DNA of 64,000 nucleotides from Planctomycetaceae bacterium (GTDB lineage: Bacteria; Planctomycetota; Planctomycetia; Planctomycetales; Planctomycetaceae). Position numbers and translations under genes: made by a program. The notes below the pieces were generated by a model. That model was not told the origin of the DNA. It saw only the letters and a program-made list of their open reading frames with translations, and searched no databases. The stretch lies in assembly GCA_021732785.1 (NCBI GenBank), contig JAKFUG010000028.1:1-64000 (forward strand), in the 5' to 3' direction. Of the stretch, positions 40,890-49,766 are shown one piece after another. Each line of letters starts with the position of its first letter. Position 1 is the stretch's first letter.

Positions 40890-43800
40890 GTGAGATTCCT
40901 GCCTCAGCTTCTGTGCTTGCGAACAGCATGCGTTACGCTGATCTGTCTCAGTGTCGTTTCGTCGGCGTTTTCACAAGCCCCGGAAAAAAGCAAGCTCCCG
41001 CCCGATCATGCCGAGCGGATGGCGAAGGGTCTGGTGATGTTCGAGCAGAACATCGCTGGCGTGTTGAAGCAACATTGCGTGAAGTGTCACGGCGGCGAAA
41101 AAACGCGGGCCGACCTTGATCTCGCCACGCGCGAAGGCTTGCTCAAAGGGGGCGAAAGCGGCCCGGCGGTGGTCCCGTTTCATGCTGATGAAAGTCTGAT
41201 CTATAAACTGGTTGCCCATCTCGATGAACCCAAGATGCCGTCGGAAGCAGACAAGTTGCCGGATGACGTCATCACCAAGATCAAGCTGTGGATCGATCAC
41301 GGCGCTCCGTACGACAAGCCGCTCATCGCCGGGAAAAAGCCGCCGCGCGATGGCAGCGTGGTGTCGGCAACGGATCGGCAATGGTGGGCCTTTCAACCTC
41401 TCGCGAAAGTCGCTCCGCCCGCGAACATCGCCGTTCCTGCAGGCGGAAATGATGTCGACCGGTTTATTCTCGCCAAAGCCGCTGAGAAAGGGCTGACGCT
41501 GCCGAAGATCGCCGATCACCGACAGCGCCTGCGTCGCGCCGCGTTTGATCTGCACGGCTTGCCGCCGACGCCGGAAGAATTGGCGAAGTTCCAGACGGAT
41601 GCTTCACCCGAAGCGTGGGCCACCGTTGTGGATCGGTTGCTCGACAATCCGCGTTATGGCGAACGCTGGGCGCGGCATTGGCTGGATGTCGCACGGTTCG
41701 CCGAGAGCCACGGTTTTGAACACGATTATGACCGTCCGGGTGCCTGGGCCTTCCGCGACTTCGTGATTAAGGCCCTCAATGCGGACATGCCCTTCCGGCA
41801 GTTCACGCATTGGCAACTCGCGGGGGATGAACTCGCGCCGAATGATCCCTTAGCGCTTTCTGCGACGGGGTTCCTTGGGGCCGGTGTGTTTCCCACACAG
41901 ATCACTGCCAATGAAGTGGAACGAACCCGTTACGACGCGCTCGATGACATGCTGTCGACCACCAGTTCGGCTTTTCTCGGGCTGACCGTCGGCTGTGCTC
42001 GCTGCCATGATCACAAGTACGACCCGATCCCCACGCGCGACTACTACCGCATGTTGTCGACCTTCACGACGACGGTTCGCAGCAATGTCGATGTGGAACT
42101 CGATCCCGAAAAAGCCCGGGCTGAACGGCAAGCGTGGGAAGTCGCCCTTGCGCCGCTGAAGGAGAGCGTCACGCAATATGAAGCGGATCTCCAATCCAAA
42201 TTCAACACGTGGGCCAAAGCGGGCGGCGAATTCACCGCGGAAGCAACGTGGACGGTCCTCGAACTGACCGACTTGAAATCGCAGGCCGGTGCGAAGTTCA
42301 CGAGACAGGATGACGGCTCGTATCTGGCCACCGGCACCAATGGAAACCACGACACCTACACGGCGACAGCGACCACAAAGCTGCGACGGCTGACAGGGCT
42401 GCGGCTCGAAGCGCTCGCCGATCCCTCGATGCCGCAGAAAGGCCCCGGTCGGGCACCGAATGGAAACTTCGGCCTCAGCCGCATCACCGTCCGCGCAGGA
42501 CAAGCCGGCGGAGAAATCAAACCCGTCAACTTGACGAAGCCGCAGGTCACTTTCGAGCAGAACAACAGCAGTCTTTCGATTGCTGCGTCCCTTGATGACA
42601 ACCCGAGCAGCGGCTGGGCTGTCGATCCGCAGTTCGGCAAAGACCACGCGGCGGCCTTCACGTTTGCGGAACCCATCGACTTCGCGGAAGGAACGCAGCT
42701 CAACATCACGCTCGAATTTCAGGTCAATGGACAACACAACATCGGCCGACCGCGGCTGGCAGTAATCAGTGATGTCGAACCCAACCTGAAAGCCGACACG
42801 CTACCGATGGCTGTCGCCGAACTCTTGCAGAAGCTGAAAGCCAATACCGCGCTGACGGACACGGAACGGAACACCCTGTTCGACTGGTGGAAGCGCCGCG
42901 ATGCCGATTGGCGAGCGCGGCAAGCGAAAGTCGATGAACACCTTGCAAAATCGCCGAAGGGAACGACGTCGATTCTCATTTGCGGCGAAGGCTACAAGCC
43001 GATGCGACACCACTCGCAGGGAGCCGATTTCTTCGAGCAGACCTTCATTCTCGATCGTGGCAACACCGACCGTAAGCGCGATGTGGCTTCGCAAAGTTTT
43101 CTGCAAGTGTTGATGCCAGCGGGAGGCAATGAACAGCCGTGGAAAGTCGCGCCCCCGGACGGTTCCAGGTTCTCCGGCCGTCGGTCGGGATTGGCGAATT
43201 GGATTACCGACGTCGATCACGGAGCGGGAGCGCTGGCGGCGCGGGTGATTGTGAACCGTCTGTGGCAACATCATTTTGGGACGGGGCTCGTTTCTACGCC
43301 GAACGATTTCGGTCAAACCGGCGCGAAGCCGTCGCATCCGGAATTACTCGACTGGTTAGCCGGCGAGTTGATTCGCCACGATTGGCAGTTGAAGCCCATT
43401 CACCGCCTGTTGATGGCGAGTGCGACTTACCAGCAAGCCAGCGCGGCGTCGGATGAAGACGCTTCCGATGAAGCCGTGGCGCTGTTTGTCCACCGGCGTC
43501 CGCAACGTCTCGAAGGGGAAGCCCTGCGCGACAGCTTGCTGGCAATCTCGGGGAAACTCGATCCCGCGATGTATGGCCCCGGCACCAAAGAGGAACGAAG
43601 CCTCCGGCGCAGCATCTATTTCACCATGAAGCGGAGTCAGTTGATCGGCTCGATGGTGGTCTTTGATCAACCCGAACCGCTCATCAGCCAAGGGAGCCGG
43701 CCGGTGACGACGGTGGCTCCGCAAGCGTTGCTGTTGATGAATGGACCGCAGGTTCGTGAATGGGCCGAAGCGTTTGCTCGCCGGACGGAAGCCGAGGCGA

Positions 43801-44015
43801 ACTCGCCGACCGATTTTGCTCCGACCGTCCAACGCCTCTTTGCGACGTCGTTGAATCGGCCTCCGTCGAACGTCGAACTCACAGAAGCGACGGCGTTTCT
43901 GGAGCACGAATCCGCAAGCTATGTCCGTGACGGAAACAACGCCCCGCGGACGATGGCCCTCGCGGATTTGTGCCAGGTGATCTTTGCCTTGAACGAGTTT
44001 GCCTACATCGATTGA
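40890..44015 (+). CDS. Planctomycete cytochrome C / DUF1549 / DUF1553 protein
   Basis: The product is 1041 residues from the GTG at 40890 (GGAGAG before it). Residues 1-29 form a signal peptide. The first domain has the heme-type CVKCH near 63-67 (planctomycete cytochrome C, PSCyt1), followed by ATREGLLKGGESGPAVVP. DUF1549 follows (DRFILAKAAEKGLTLPKIADHRQRLRRAAFDLHG, RYGERWARHWLDVARFAESHGFEHD). After an insertion of about 250 residues, DUF1553 closes the protein (VNRLWQHHFGTGLVSTPNDFG, RRPQRLEGEALRDSLLAISG). It is exported, and electron transfer or polymer degradation at the cell surface has been suggested for the family. It pairs with the DUF1501 gene next to it, as in many planctomycetes. 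Confidence 0.95.
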   Translation: MRFLPQLLCLRTACVTLICLSVVSSAFSQAPEKSKLPPDHAERMAKGLVMFEQNIAGVLKQHCVKCHGGEKTRADLDLATREGLLKGGESGPAVVPFHADESLIYKLVAHLDEPKMPSEADKLPDDVITKIKLWIDHGAPYDKPLIAGKKPPRDGSVVSATDRQWWAFQPLAKVAPPANIAVPAGGNDVDRFILAKAAEKGLTLPKIADHRQRLRRAAFDLHGLPPTPEELAKFQTDASPEAWATVVDRLLDNPRYGERWARHWLDVARFAESHGFEHDYDRPGAWAFRDFVIKALNADMPFRQFTHWQLAGDELAPNDPLALSATGFLGAGVFPTQITANEVERTRYDALDDMLSTTSSAFLGLTVGCARCHDHKYDPIPTRDYYRMLSTFTTTVRSNVDVELDPEKARAERQAWEVALAPLKESVTQYEADLQSKFNTWAKAGGEFTAEATWTVLELTDLKSQAGAKFTRQDDGSYLATGTNGNHDTYTATATTKLRRLTGLRLEALADPSMPQKGPGRAPNGNFGLSRITVRAGQAGGEIKPVNLTKPQVTFEQNNSSLSIAASLDDNPSSGWAVDPQFGKDHAAAFTFAEPIDFAEGTQLNITLEFQVNGQHNIGRPRLAVISDVEPNLKADTLPMAVAELLQKLKANTALTDTERNTLFDWWKRRDADWRARQAKVDEHLAKSPKGTTSILICGEGYKPMRHHSQGADFFEQTFILDRGNTDRKRDVASQSFLQVLMPAGGNEQPWKVAPPDGSRFSGRRSGLANWITDVDHGAGALAARVIVNRLWQHHFGTGLVSTPNDFGQTGAKPSHPELLDWLAGELIRHDWQLKPIHRLLMASATYQQASAASDEDASDEAVALFVHRRPQRLEGEALRDSLLAISGKLDPAMYGPGTKEERSLRRSIYFTMKRSQLIGSMVVFDQPEPLISQGSRPVTTVAPQALLLMNGPQVREWAEAFARRTEAEANSPTDFAPTVQRLFATSLNRPPSNVELTEATAFLEHESASYVRDGNNAPRTMALADLCQVIFALNEFAYID

Positions 44016-44026
44016 CCCCCAACCCA

Positions 44027-44069
44027 CGCTTGCGGTTTCGCGCCCCGCGCTCAATCCGCTCCGTGATTT
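44027..44069 (+). repeat. Dispersed CGCTTGCGGTTTCGCG element, third direct copy
   Basis: Core CGCTTGCGGTTTCGCGCCCC at 44027, followed by CTCAATCCGCTCCGTGATTTG, a variant of the sequence at 40781-40800. It lies between the DUF1553 and DUF1501 genes and ends eight bases before the latter's start, so a transcript linking the two would carry it in the leader. Confidence 0.6.
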
Positions 44070-44077
44070 GCTAGATT

Positions 44078-45529
44078 ATGGAACACCTCATGTCCCCATC
44101 CCTCTGGTCCCGTCGTGAATGGTTGCAACGTGCCGGCGGCGGTTGCGGTTATCTCGCGTTGGCATCCATGCTGGCTCAGGAACAACGGGCCTCTGCGGCT
44201 GCGGAGAGCCTGAACCCGCTGGCTCCGAAAGAACCGCATTTTCCGGCCAAGGCGAAGTCGGTCATCTGGATCTTCATGAACGGGGGGCCCAGCCATGTCG
44301 ACACCTGGGACTACCGCCCGGAACTCGTCAAGCGCGACGGCCAGACGCTTGCCGATTTCGACAACAAAACGGGCTTTTTCCCCGATGCTGTCGGCGGATT
44401 GATGAAGTCGCCGTTCGAGTGGAAGCAGCACGGCGAAAGCGGCACGTGGGCGCCGGACTTGTTCCCGCATCTGTCGCAGCACGTCGACAAAATGGCCTTC
44501 ATCCATTCGTGCTATACGAACTCGAACAACCACAGCCCCGCGCTGTTCATGATGAACACCGGCGTCACACGGATGGGAAATCCGTGCGTGGGATCGTGGG
44601 TCAATTACGGCCTCGGTTCCGTCAGCGACAGCCTGCCGAGCTTCGTGGTGATGTCCGATCCGTTGAATCGCGGACTGCCGAAAGGCAACGCCCTCAATTG
44701 GGGCGCGGGCTTCCTGCCCAGCATTTATCAGGGCACCTGGATGAAGCCGCAGGGGGAACCAATCGATAACCTGAAACCGCCGGCAGCTCTCAATACCGAT
44801 CGACAACGGGCGCAGTTGGATCTGCTCGCGACCTTTAACAAACAGCATCTGCAGCACAGCGCGGCCGAGAGTGAACTCGCCGCACGGATCGAGAGTTTCG
44901 AACTGGCGTTCCGCATGCAAGCCGCGGCACCGGAAGCCCTCGACATCACCCGCGAGCCGGATAACATTCAGAAATTGTACGGCATCGATCAAAAGCATTG
45001 CACACACTTCGCCGCGCAGTGTTTGCGCGCCCGACGCCTGGTCGAACGCGGTGTCCGCTTCGTGCAGATTTATTCCGGCGGGATGGACAATCAACAAAGC
45101 TGGGACTGCCACGCCGATCTCGTCGGCAATCATCGGGGTTTCGCGCTGGAAGCGGACCAACCGATTGCGGCGTTGCTGGGCGACCTGAAGCAGCAGGGAT
45201 TGCTGGATTCGACGCTGGTCATTTGGGCCGGTGAATTCGGTCGGTTACCCGTGGCTCAGAAGGGGGCGAAACCGGGCCGCGATCATAACCCGCACGCGTT
45301 CACCGTCTGGATGGCTGGCGGCGGGATGAAGGGGGGCACGCACTACGGCGAAACCGACGACATCGGCATGCGCGCGGCGGTGAACAAAGTCAGCGTTCGC
45401 GATTTCCACGCCACGATTCTCGCCGCGCTCGGTCTCGATCACGAACGGTTGATTTTCCCGTTCCAGGGACTCGATCAACGCCTCACCGGTGTCGAACAGG
45501 CGTCGGTGGTGAAAGAAGTCTTTGCCTGA
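44078..45529 (+). CDS. DUF1501 protein with Tat signal
   Basis: The 483-residue product starts at ATG 44078; an ATG at 44090 is also possible. A twin-arginine signal SRREWLQRAGG lies near residues 8-18, followed by a hydrophobic stretch. KSVIWIFMNGGPSHVDTWDYRP, GTWAPDLFPHLSQHVDKMAFIHS and AGEFGRLPVAQKGAKPGRDHNPHAFTVWMAGGGMKGG are hallmarks of DUF1501, an alkaline phosphatase/sulfatase-like fold. It is exported folded by Tat and paired with the DUF1553 gene 62 bases upstream. No reaction is established for the family. Confidence 0.93.
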   Translation: MEHLMSPSLWSRREWLQRAGGGCGYLALASMLAQEQRASAAAESLNPLAPKEPHFPAKAKSVIWIFMNGGPSHVDTWDYRPELVKRDGQTLADFDNKTGFFPDAVGGLMKSPFEWKQHGESGTWAPDLFPHLSQHVDKMAFIHSCYTNSNNHSPALFMMNTGVTRMGNPCVGSWVNYGLGSVSDSLPSFVVMSDPLNRGLPKGNALNWGAGFLPSIYQGTWMKPQGEPIDNLKPPAALNTDRQRAQLDLLATFNKQHLQHSAAESELAARIESFELAFRMQAAAPEALDITREPDNIQKLYGIDQKHCTHFAAQCLRARRLVERGVRFVQIYSGGMDNQQSWDCHADLVGNHRGFALEADQPIAALLGDLKQQGLLDSTLVIWAGEFGRLPVAQKGAKPGRDHNPHAFTVWMAGGGMKGGTHYGETDDIGMRAAVNKVSVRDFHATILAALGLDHERLIFPFQGLDQRLTGVEQASVVKEVFA

Positions 45530-45541
45530 TCTTGACGGAAG

Positions 45542-46027
45542 TCATCGCGATTTTTGCGGACCTTCGCGCAAGATGAACTCGGGTGAGACCCAAACTTCTT
45601 TGCCCCGCTGATCGCCGGTCTTGATCCGGACGCGACAGAGATTCGGGCCTTGTTCCAGGAAGATCGCGGGGGTACGGTTTTCCACGAAGATGGCCCGTCG
45701 GGTGCGGACGAGTTTCAACATTCCCGCTTGATCGTTGGCCCGGATCAGATTCGCGATGGTTTCCTCGTCGCTGACGTCGCGGATAAGGCAGATTTTCAGT
45801 TCCGGATCATCATCATCGAGCGTCCCCACAATCACGGGAGCACCGGCGAACGCATTCTCCGGCGTAGGAAGATCCGACTTCACGCCGGCATCACGATTTG
45901 CGGGCGGCCTTTTCAACGAGAGCAGGAAACCCGCTGCCAATACCAGACCAACCAGCGCGATCAGCCATACCGCCGATTGACGCGACGGTTCGACCCTTTG
46001 ACTGCTTCTCGATTCCCTGAGCCCCAT
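45542..46027 (-). CDS. Single-pass membrane protein of unknown function
   Basis: The 161-residue product has one hydrophobic helix near residues 18-37 (SAVWLIALVGLVLAAGFLL) following a basic N-terminus, with the rest outside the cytoplasm or in the periplasm. The soluble part contains acidic LDDDDPELKICLIRD, then TIANLIRANDQAGMLKLVRTRRAIFVENRTPAIFLEQGP and a beta-rich end. I recognise no family. It is convergent with the DUF1501 gene, 12 bases away. The composition and codon use look like its neighbours', so I take it as a true gene. Confidence 0.65.
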   Translation of the reverse strand: MGLRESRSSQRVEPSRQSAVWLIALVGLVLAAGFLLSLKRPPANRDAGVKSDLPTPENAFAGAPVIVGTLDDDDPELKICLIRDVSDEETIANLIRANDQAGMLKLVRTRRAIFVENRTPAIFLEQGPNLCRVRIKTGDQRGKEVWVSPEFILREGPQKSR

Positions 46028-46126
46028 AGCACGATCCGCATCCAGTTTCGTTGCGCATTCTCAACGAGACTGTATGGGATCGGGCAAGAATTCGGCTACC
46101 CCGATTTTAGACGGAGTTGATGACGC

Positions 46127-46918
46127 TCACGGGGCCGCATAGGCGTGTCGCCAGAATTGTTCGCGCAGACGGATATACGCTTCGCCGCCCATGGATTTCG
46201 CCAGTTTCTTGGTGGTCCACCACGCCGATTGCCGCCACCTGGGCCAGGGGGAACGCAACAAGACCGCGGCGGAGGAAGGCGTCATGCCACGATAGACCGT
46301 GAATCGTCCCTGAATCGTGCAGTCCCCCATGCGTTGGGGTGACGTCATGGGTTCAGACGTAAAGAGCAATCGCAGTCCTGCCTTCGCTGCCGATTGTGCG
46401 ACACCGCGCGAGAAAAATCCGCCGGGGACCGAGCCCGAGGTGATCGCGCAGCCGAGAATCGATTCCAATTCCAGTCGACTGTCACGCCATTCGCTGAGTT
46501 GCATCTCGGGCGAACAATGGGACAGTCGCAAGGGATGACTGCACGAATGGCTGCCGATGACATGACCACGGCGGTAGAGGTCCTGCAGTTGGGGCCGCGT
46601 CAAGAATCCGGGCGTATCCAACCGGTCGGTCGTGATGAAGAACCAACCGCGCCAGCCGCGCTCTTCCAGCAGGTCGGCAATCGGCTGCACCGACGACGAA
46701 CCGCCATCGTCGAAGGTCAGCATCCAGGCCTGCGACGACGCTTGTCCGTCCACGAAACAGGCCGCGGGTGATGTTGGGGCGATCCGTTGAATCGCGTCCA
46801 GATGCGCGCGGAAGTCGTCCGGTTGCAACTTGTATCGTGCCGCGCCGGGCCCTGGAAAGCCGCTGAGATCGTCTTGTCCCGCGGGCGTCACATCGTGATA
46901 GAGAAGCACAATCGGCAT
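46127..46918 (-). CDS. Polysaccharide deacetylase family protein (NodB-like)
   Basis: The 263-residue product starts at the ATG at 46918; the frame extends further but would overlap the next gene. NodB motifs are present: LLYHDV at 4-9, MLTFDDGGSSSV near 67 (the metal-binding Asp pair), and IGSHSCSHPLRLS (His-Ser-x-x-His) near 118. This metal triad supports activity. It removes N- or O-acetyl groups from polysaccharides such as peptidoglycan, chitin or exopolysaccharide. No signal peptide is visible, so it may act in the cytoplasm on precursors. It is 49 bases after the formyltransferase gene in the same direction. Confidence 0.88.
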   Translation of the reverse strand: MPIVLLYHDVTPAGQDDLSGFPGPGAARYKLQPDDFRAHLDAIQRIAPTSPAACFVDGQASSQAWMLTFDDGGSSSVQPIADLLEERGWRGWFFITTDRLDTPGFLTRPQLQDLYRRGHVIGSHSCSHPLRLSHCSPEMQLSEWRDSRLELESILGCAITSGSVPGGFFSRGVAQSAAKAGLRLLFTSEPMTSPQRMGDCTIQGRFTVYRGMTPSSAAVLLRSPWPRWRQSAWWTTKKLAKSMGGEAYIRLREQFWRHAYAAP

Positions 46919-46967
46919 GGCGATCTCAGCGAAATGGGATGAACGATCATTCAAAATTGAGCGGGGA

Positions 46968-47819
46968 TTAATGACTGATGGCGGGCCGTGTCCCGACCGA
47001 TGGCAACGCACGGCGGCGTTTCGATTCACGCGATCGATAGCGCAGGTACGCGGTGAGCCACGGTTGGCCCCATTCTCCTGACGGCTCGCTGTGGGTATCG
47101 AGCGGAGTTGCCGTTCCTGCCAGAATCTGCCGAAGCCGCGATTCAATCGCCGGGAGATTGTCGAATACCGTGCGATGCTGAATGACGATGTGCGATTCCG
47201 CGAGCGGGTCCATTTCACAACGGAAGTAGCCAAACACCGGGCCGGTATCGACGCCGCGGTCAATTTTGAGAAGCGTCATCCCGGCGTGCTCGGCGTCGTC
47301 ATTAGCGAGCGCCCAGAAGACGCCGTGGGCATTGCGATACCGCGGACAGATCCCCGGGTGCATCACGAACGTACCCGCGGGGGGGATGGAATAGATCCGC
47401 TCGGCCAGCAAAGTCTTGCAGCGGGCAATGACGAAGTCTGGCTGCCGTTGCTCCAGGAATTCCTGGGCCGCGGCGGAATTGGGGCTGTCGGTCATGAGCG
47501 TGGTGATATTATTCGGCAATGAACCATATTGCGTTTGTAACAACTGAAGTTTCTGCTGCTCCCACTGCTGGTCGGATCGCGCCTGATAAACCTTCGAGTA
47601 AATCCGAAAGGCAACGACATCCAGAAATCGCCGCCAGCCGACGCGTTTGATTTCCCGCCGAATGCGTTGCCGGGCGCGCCGCGCCGGTTCCTGAATGGCG
47701 ACAATCCCGACCACATCGGCCCAGGACGCGAGCCATTGGGCCAGCCCCTCACGGTTGAGCGAATCGTCGGCATGACAAATGAGTGCGACCTTTGGTCGCA
47801 GTTGTTGTGTTTGTTCCAC
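46968..47819 (-). CDS. Formyltransferase-family protein
   Basis: The 283-residue product starts at a GTG. It has the formyltransferase N-domain pattern, with PDFVIARCKTLLAERIYSIP, the active-site region FVMHPGICPRYRNAHGVFWAL and the metal- or folate-binding TLLKIDRGVDTGPVFGYF. In this family, which includes methionyl-tRNA formyltransferase and ArnA, His and Asp in these blocks transfer a formyl group from 10-formyltetrahydrofolate to an amine. It lacks the methionyl-tRNA formyltransferase C-domain and is shorter. With a polysaccharide deacetylase after it, an amino sugar is a reasonable acceptor, but that is inference. Confidence 0.85.
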   Translation of the reverse strand: MEQTQQLRPKVALICHADDSLNREGLAQWLASWADVVGIVAIQEPARRARQRIRREIKRVGWRRFLDVVAFRIYSKVYQARSDQQWEQQKLQLLQTQYGSLPNNITTLMTDSPNSAAAQEFLEQRQPDFVIARCKTLLAERIYSIPPAGTFVMHPGICPRYRNAHGVFWALANDDAEHAGMTLLKIDRGVDTGPVFGYFRCEMDPLAESHIVIQHRTVFDNLPAIESRLRQILAGTATPLDTHSEPSGEWGQPWLTAYLRYRSRESKRRRALPSVGTRPAISH

Positions 47820-48178
47820 AAGCGGTTCCCGGATGTTGCAATTTCGCCACCTTCGCTGAGATGCGAGTTCGATCCTCGGGCGATTTCAGGCGAGGAAACA
47901 AGTGCCTTCAGCGATCAGTGACGGTTGGTCGGAGTCGACAACAGCATGCGAACAGCAACCGCCATGCCGTACGTCGCGGGTGGGGGCGATGACACCGAAA
48001 GTCGTCCTCGGTGATTGAGTCGTGCCTTGGTCATCGGGGAGGGAAATCCCTGCGGTCCCCTCGTGGAGTTGCCGTCGCGGTCTCAAAAGTGGATACAATG
48101 GGGTGAAATTGATCAGGCGAGCGGGCGAGAGAGGAACGAATGGGTTTGAGTGAGTACGCACTCGAATAGGAGCGCAGC
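47820..48178. other. 359-bp divergent intergenic region
   Basis: It separates the formyltransferase (minus) from the PAS-SpoIIE gene (plus). I find no gene in it; frames of up to 91 codons exist but have no family likeness. It contains the possible promoter at 48069-48099. Confidence 0.5.
48069..48099 (+). promoter_or_regulatory. Possible sigma-70 promoter for the PAS-SpoIIE gene
   Basis: TTGCCG at 48069-48074 and TACAAT at 48094-48099 are separated by 19 bp, two more than ideal. It lies 80 bases before the start codon. This is only a consensus match. Confidence 0.35.
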
Positions 48179-49639
48179 GTGCTACAGAATATTATTGACA
48201 ATACTTCCGCGTGTATTTATGTGAAAGATTTGCAAGGCAGATACTTGCACATCAATCGACAGTTTGAAACGGTGTTTCATGTGAGCCGGTTGGATGTTGT
48301 CGGCAAGTCGGACTTCGATCTCTTTCCACCCCGGCTTGCCGAAGCCTTTCAGCACAACGACCAAACGGTCCTGCAGACCGGCAAACTGTTGGAGTGTGAA
48401 GAGGTCGCACCTCACGATGACGGGCTCCACACCTACCTTTCCATCAAGTTCCCGATGCGAAATGACTCCGGCGAAATCTTCGCGATTTCCGGAATCTCGA
48501 CCGACATTACCGAACGGTTGCGGGCCCAGCAGGCCATTGAAGCCCTGCGTCACCGGACCGAATTACTGCTCGAATCCGTCGGGGATGGCATTTGTGGAAT
48601 TGATGTCCACGGCAAGTTGACTTTTCTCAATCCTGCCGCGGAACGGTTATTTAGCTGGCCGATGAACCAACTCGTGGGCCGGTCGCTTTTGGAAGTGCTG
48701 CCGCAGCCTTACGGATGCCTCGATCACGGCCCCTTGGCGCACGTCTTGAAATCGGGCGAAAAACGCCACGTGGAATATGCGGAAGTGGTGCGAATGGACG
48801 GCTACCGCATCCCGGTCGAGTACGTTGCCAGCCCGGTGTATGACGATGGGCGGCTGACGGGCGCCGTGCTAGCCATGCGCGACTTGCGCGATCGCCTGGA
48901 AAGCCGTCGCGCCGAACAGGAAATGCAGGCGGCGTCGCGCGTGCAGCAATTTCTTTATCCGCGCACAGCTCCGCTGATTCCCGGTTTTGATGTGGCCGGA
49001 GGGGCCTACCCTTCCGCCCGGGTTTGCGGAGACTATTTTGACTTCATTCCCTGGGGGCCATCGACGTGGTGTCTCACACTCGGAGACGTCAGTGGTCATG
49101 GACTCGGCCCGGCATTGCAAATGGTGGAAACTCGTGCGTTCCTGCGGGCCGCTTTGCAGGGAACGGATTCTCCCGGGGTTGCCTTGCAGCGACTCAATCA
49201 GGCGCTGTGTGCCGATCTTCCGGAAGGAATGTTCGTCTCCTTATTCGTGGCGCAACTTTGCTCGGAGACGCGTCGTTTTTGCTATTCGTCCGCCGGTCAT
49301 CCTGCCGGGCTGATGCGACGCGATGGCACGATCGTGCCGCTGAAGACGACGGGATTTCTCCTGGGACTGGTTGATTCGGCGGCCTATATCACGTCGGAAA
49401 CCGTCGAATTGCAGGCGGGTGACCTGCTGGTGATCACCTCGGATGGAGTCGCGGAAATGCTTTCTCCGCAACAGAAATTATTTGGCAACCACCGAATGTG
49501 GCAAACCATCGCCGAGCATCGCGAGGCGACTGCGGTCGTCATTCGCGATGCCATTCATCGTGCCGCGCTGGATTTCGCTGAAGGGGAATCACAGCACGAT
49601 GATGTGACAATCCTCGTCGCGAAGTGCCTGCCGTATTGA
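48179..49639 (+). CDS. PAS-PAS-SpoIIE (PPM/PP2C-type) serine phosphatase
   Basis: The 486-residue product begins at a GTG behind AGGAG with a six-base spacer. Residues 1-115 are a PAS domain with its PAC end (ISGISTDITERL); residues 125-245 are a second PAS (ESVGDGICGIDVHGKLTFLNPAAERLF). From about 265 comes a SpoIIE phosphatase with YPSARVCGDYFDF, GDVSGHGLGPAL, YSSAGHPAGLM, ITSDGVAEM and HDDVTILVA, in which the metal-binding aspartates are intact. Such proteins sense a ligand or redox state and dephosphorylate an anti-sigma antagonist. No antagonist or anti-sigma gene lies next to it, so its partner is elsewhere. Confidence 0.92.
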   Translation: MLQNIIDNTSACIYVKDLQGRYLHINRQFETVFHVSRLDVVGKSDFDLFPPRLAEAFQHNDQTVLQTGKLLECEEVAPHDDGLHTYLSIKFPMRNDSGEIFAISGISTDITERLRAQQAIEALRHRTELLLESVGDGICGIDVHGKLTFLNPAAERLFSWPMNQLVGRSLLEVLPQPYGCLDHGPLAHVLKSGEKRHVEYAEVVRMDGYRIPVEYVASPVYDDGRLTGAVLAMRDLRDRLESRRAEQEMQAASRVQQFLYPRTAPLIPGFDVAGGAYPSARVCGDYFDFIPWGPSTWCLTLGDVSGHGLGPALQMVETRAFLRAALQGTDSPGVALQRLNQALCADLPEGMFVSLFVAQLCSETRRFCYSSAGHPAGLMRRDGTIVPLKTTGFLLGLVDSAAYITSETVELQAGDLLVITSDGVAEMLSPQQKLFGNHRMWQTIAEHREATAVVIRDAIHRAALDFAEGESQHDDVTILVAKCLPY

Positions 49640-49766
49640 ATCGAGTCGGCCGAGGAAGTTGTGGGCGACGGATGATTTTTGCCCCGACTTTTGCCAGCAT
49701 GGAGCGGCAGAGATCGAGATCGGATTTCAATCGCAGTGCGCGAATTCAGCAGAAGGTTCGGAACGT

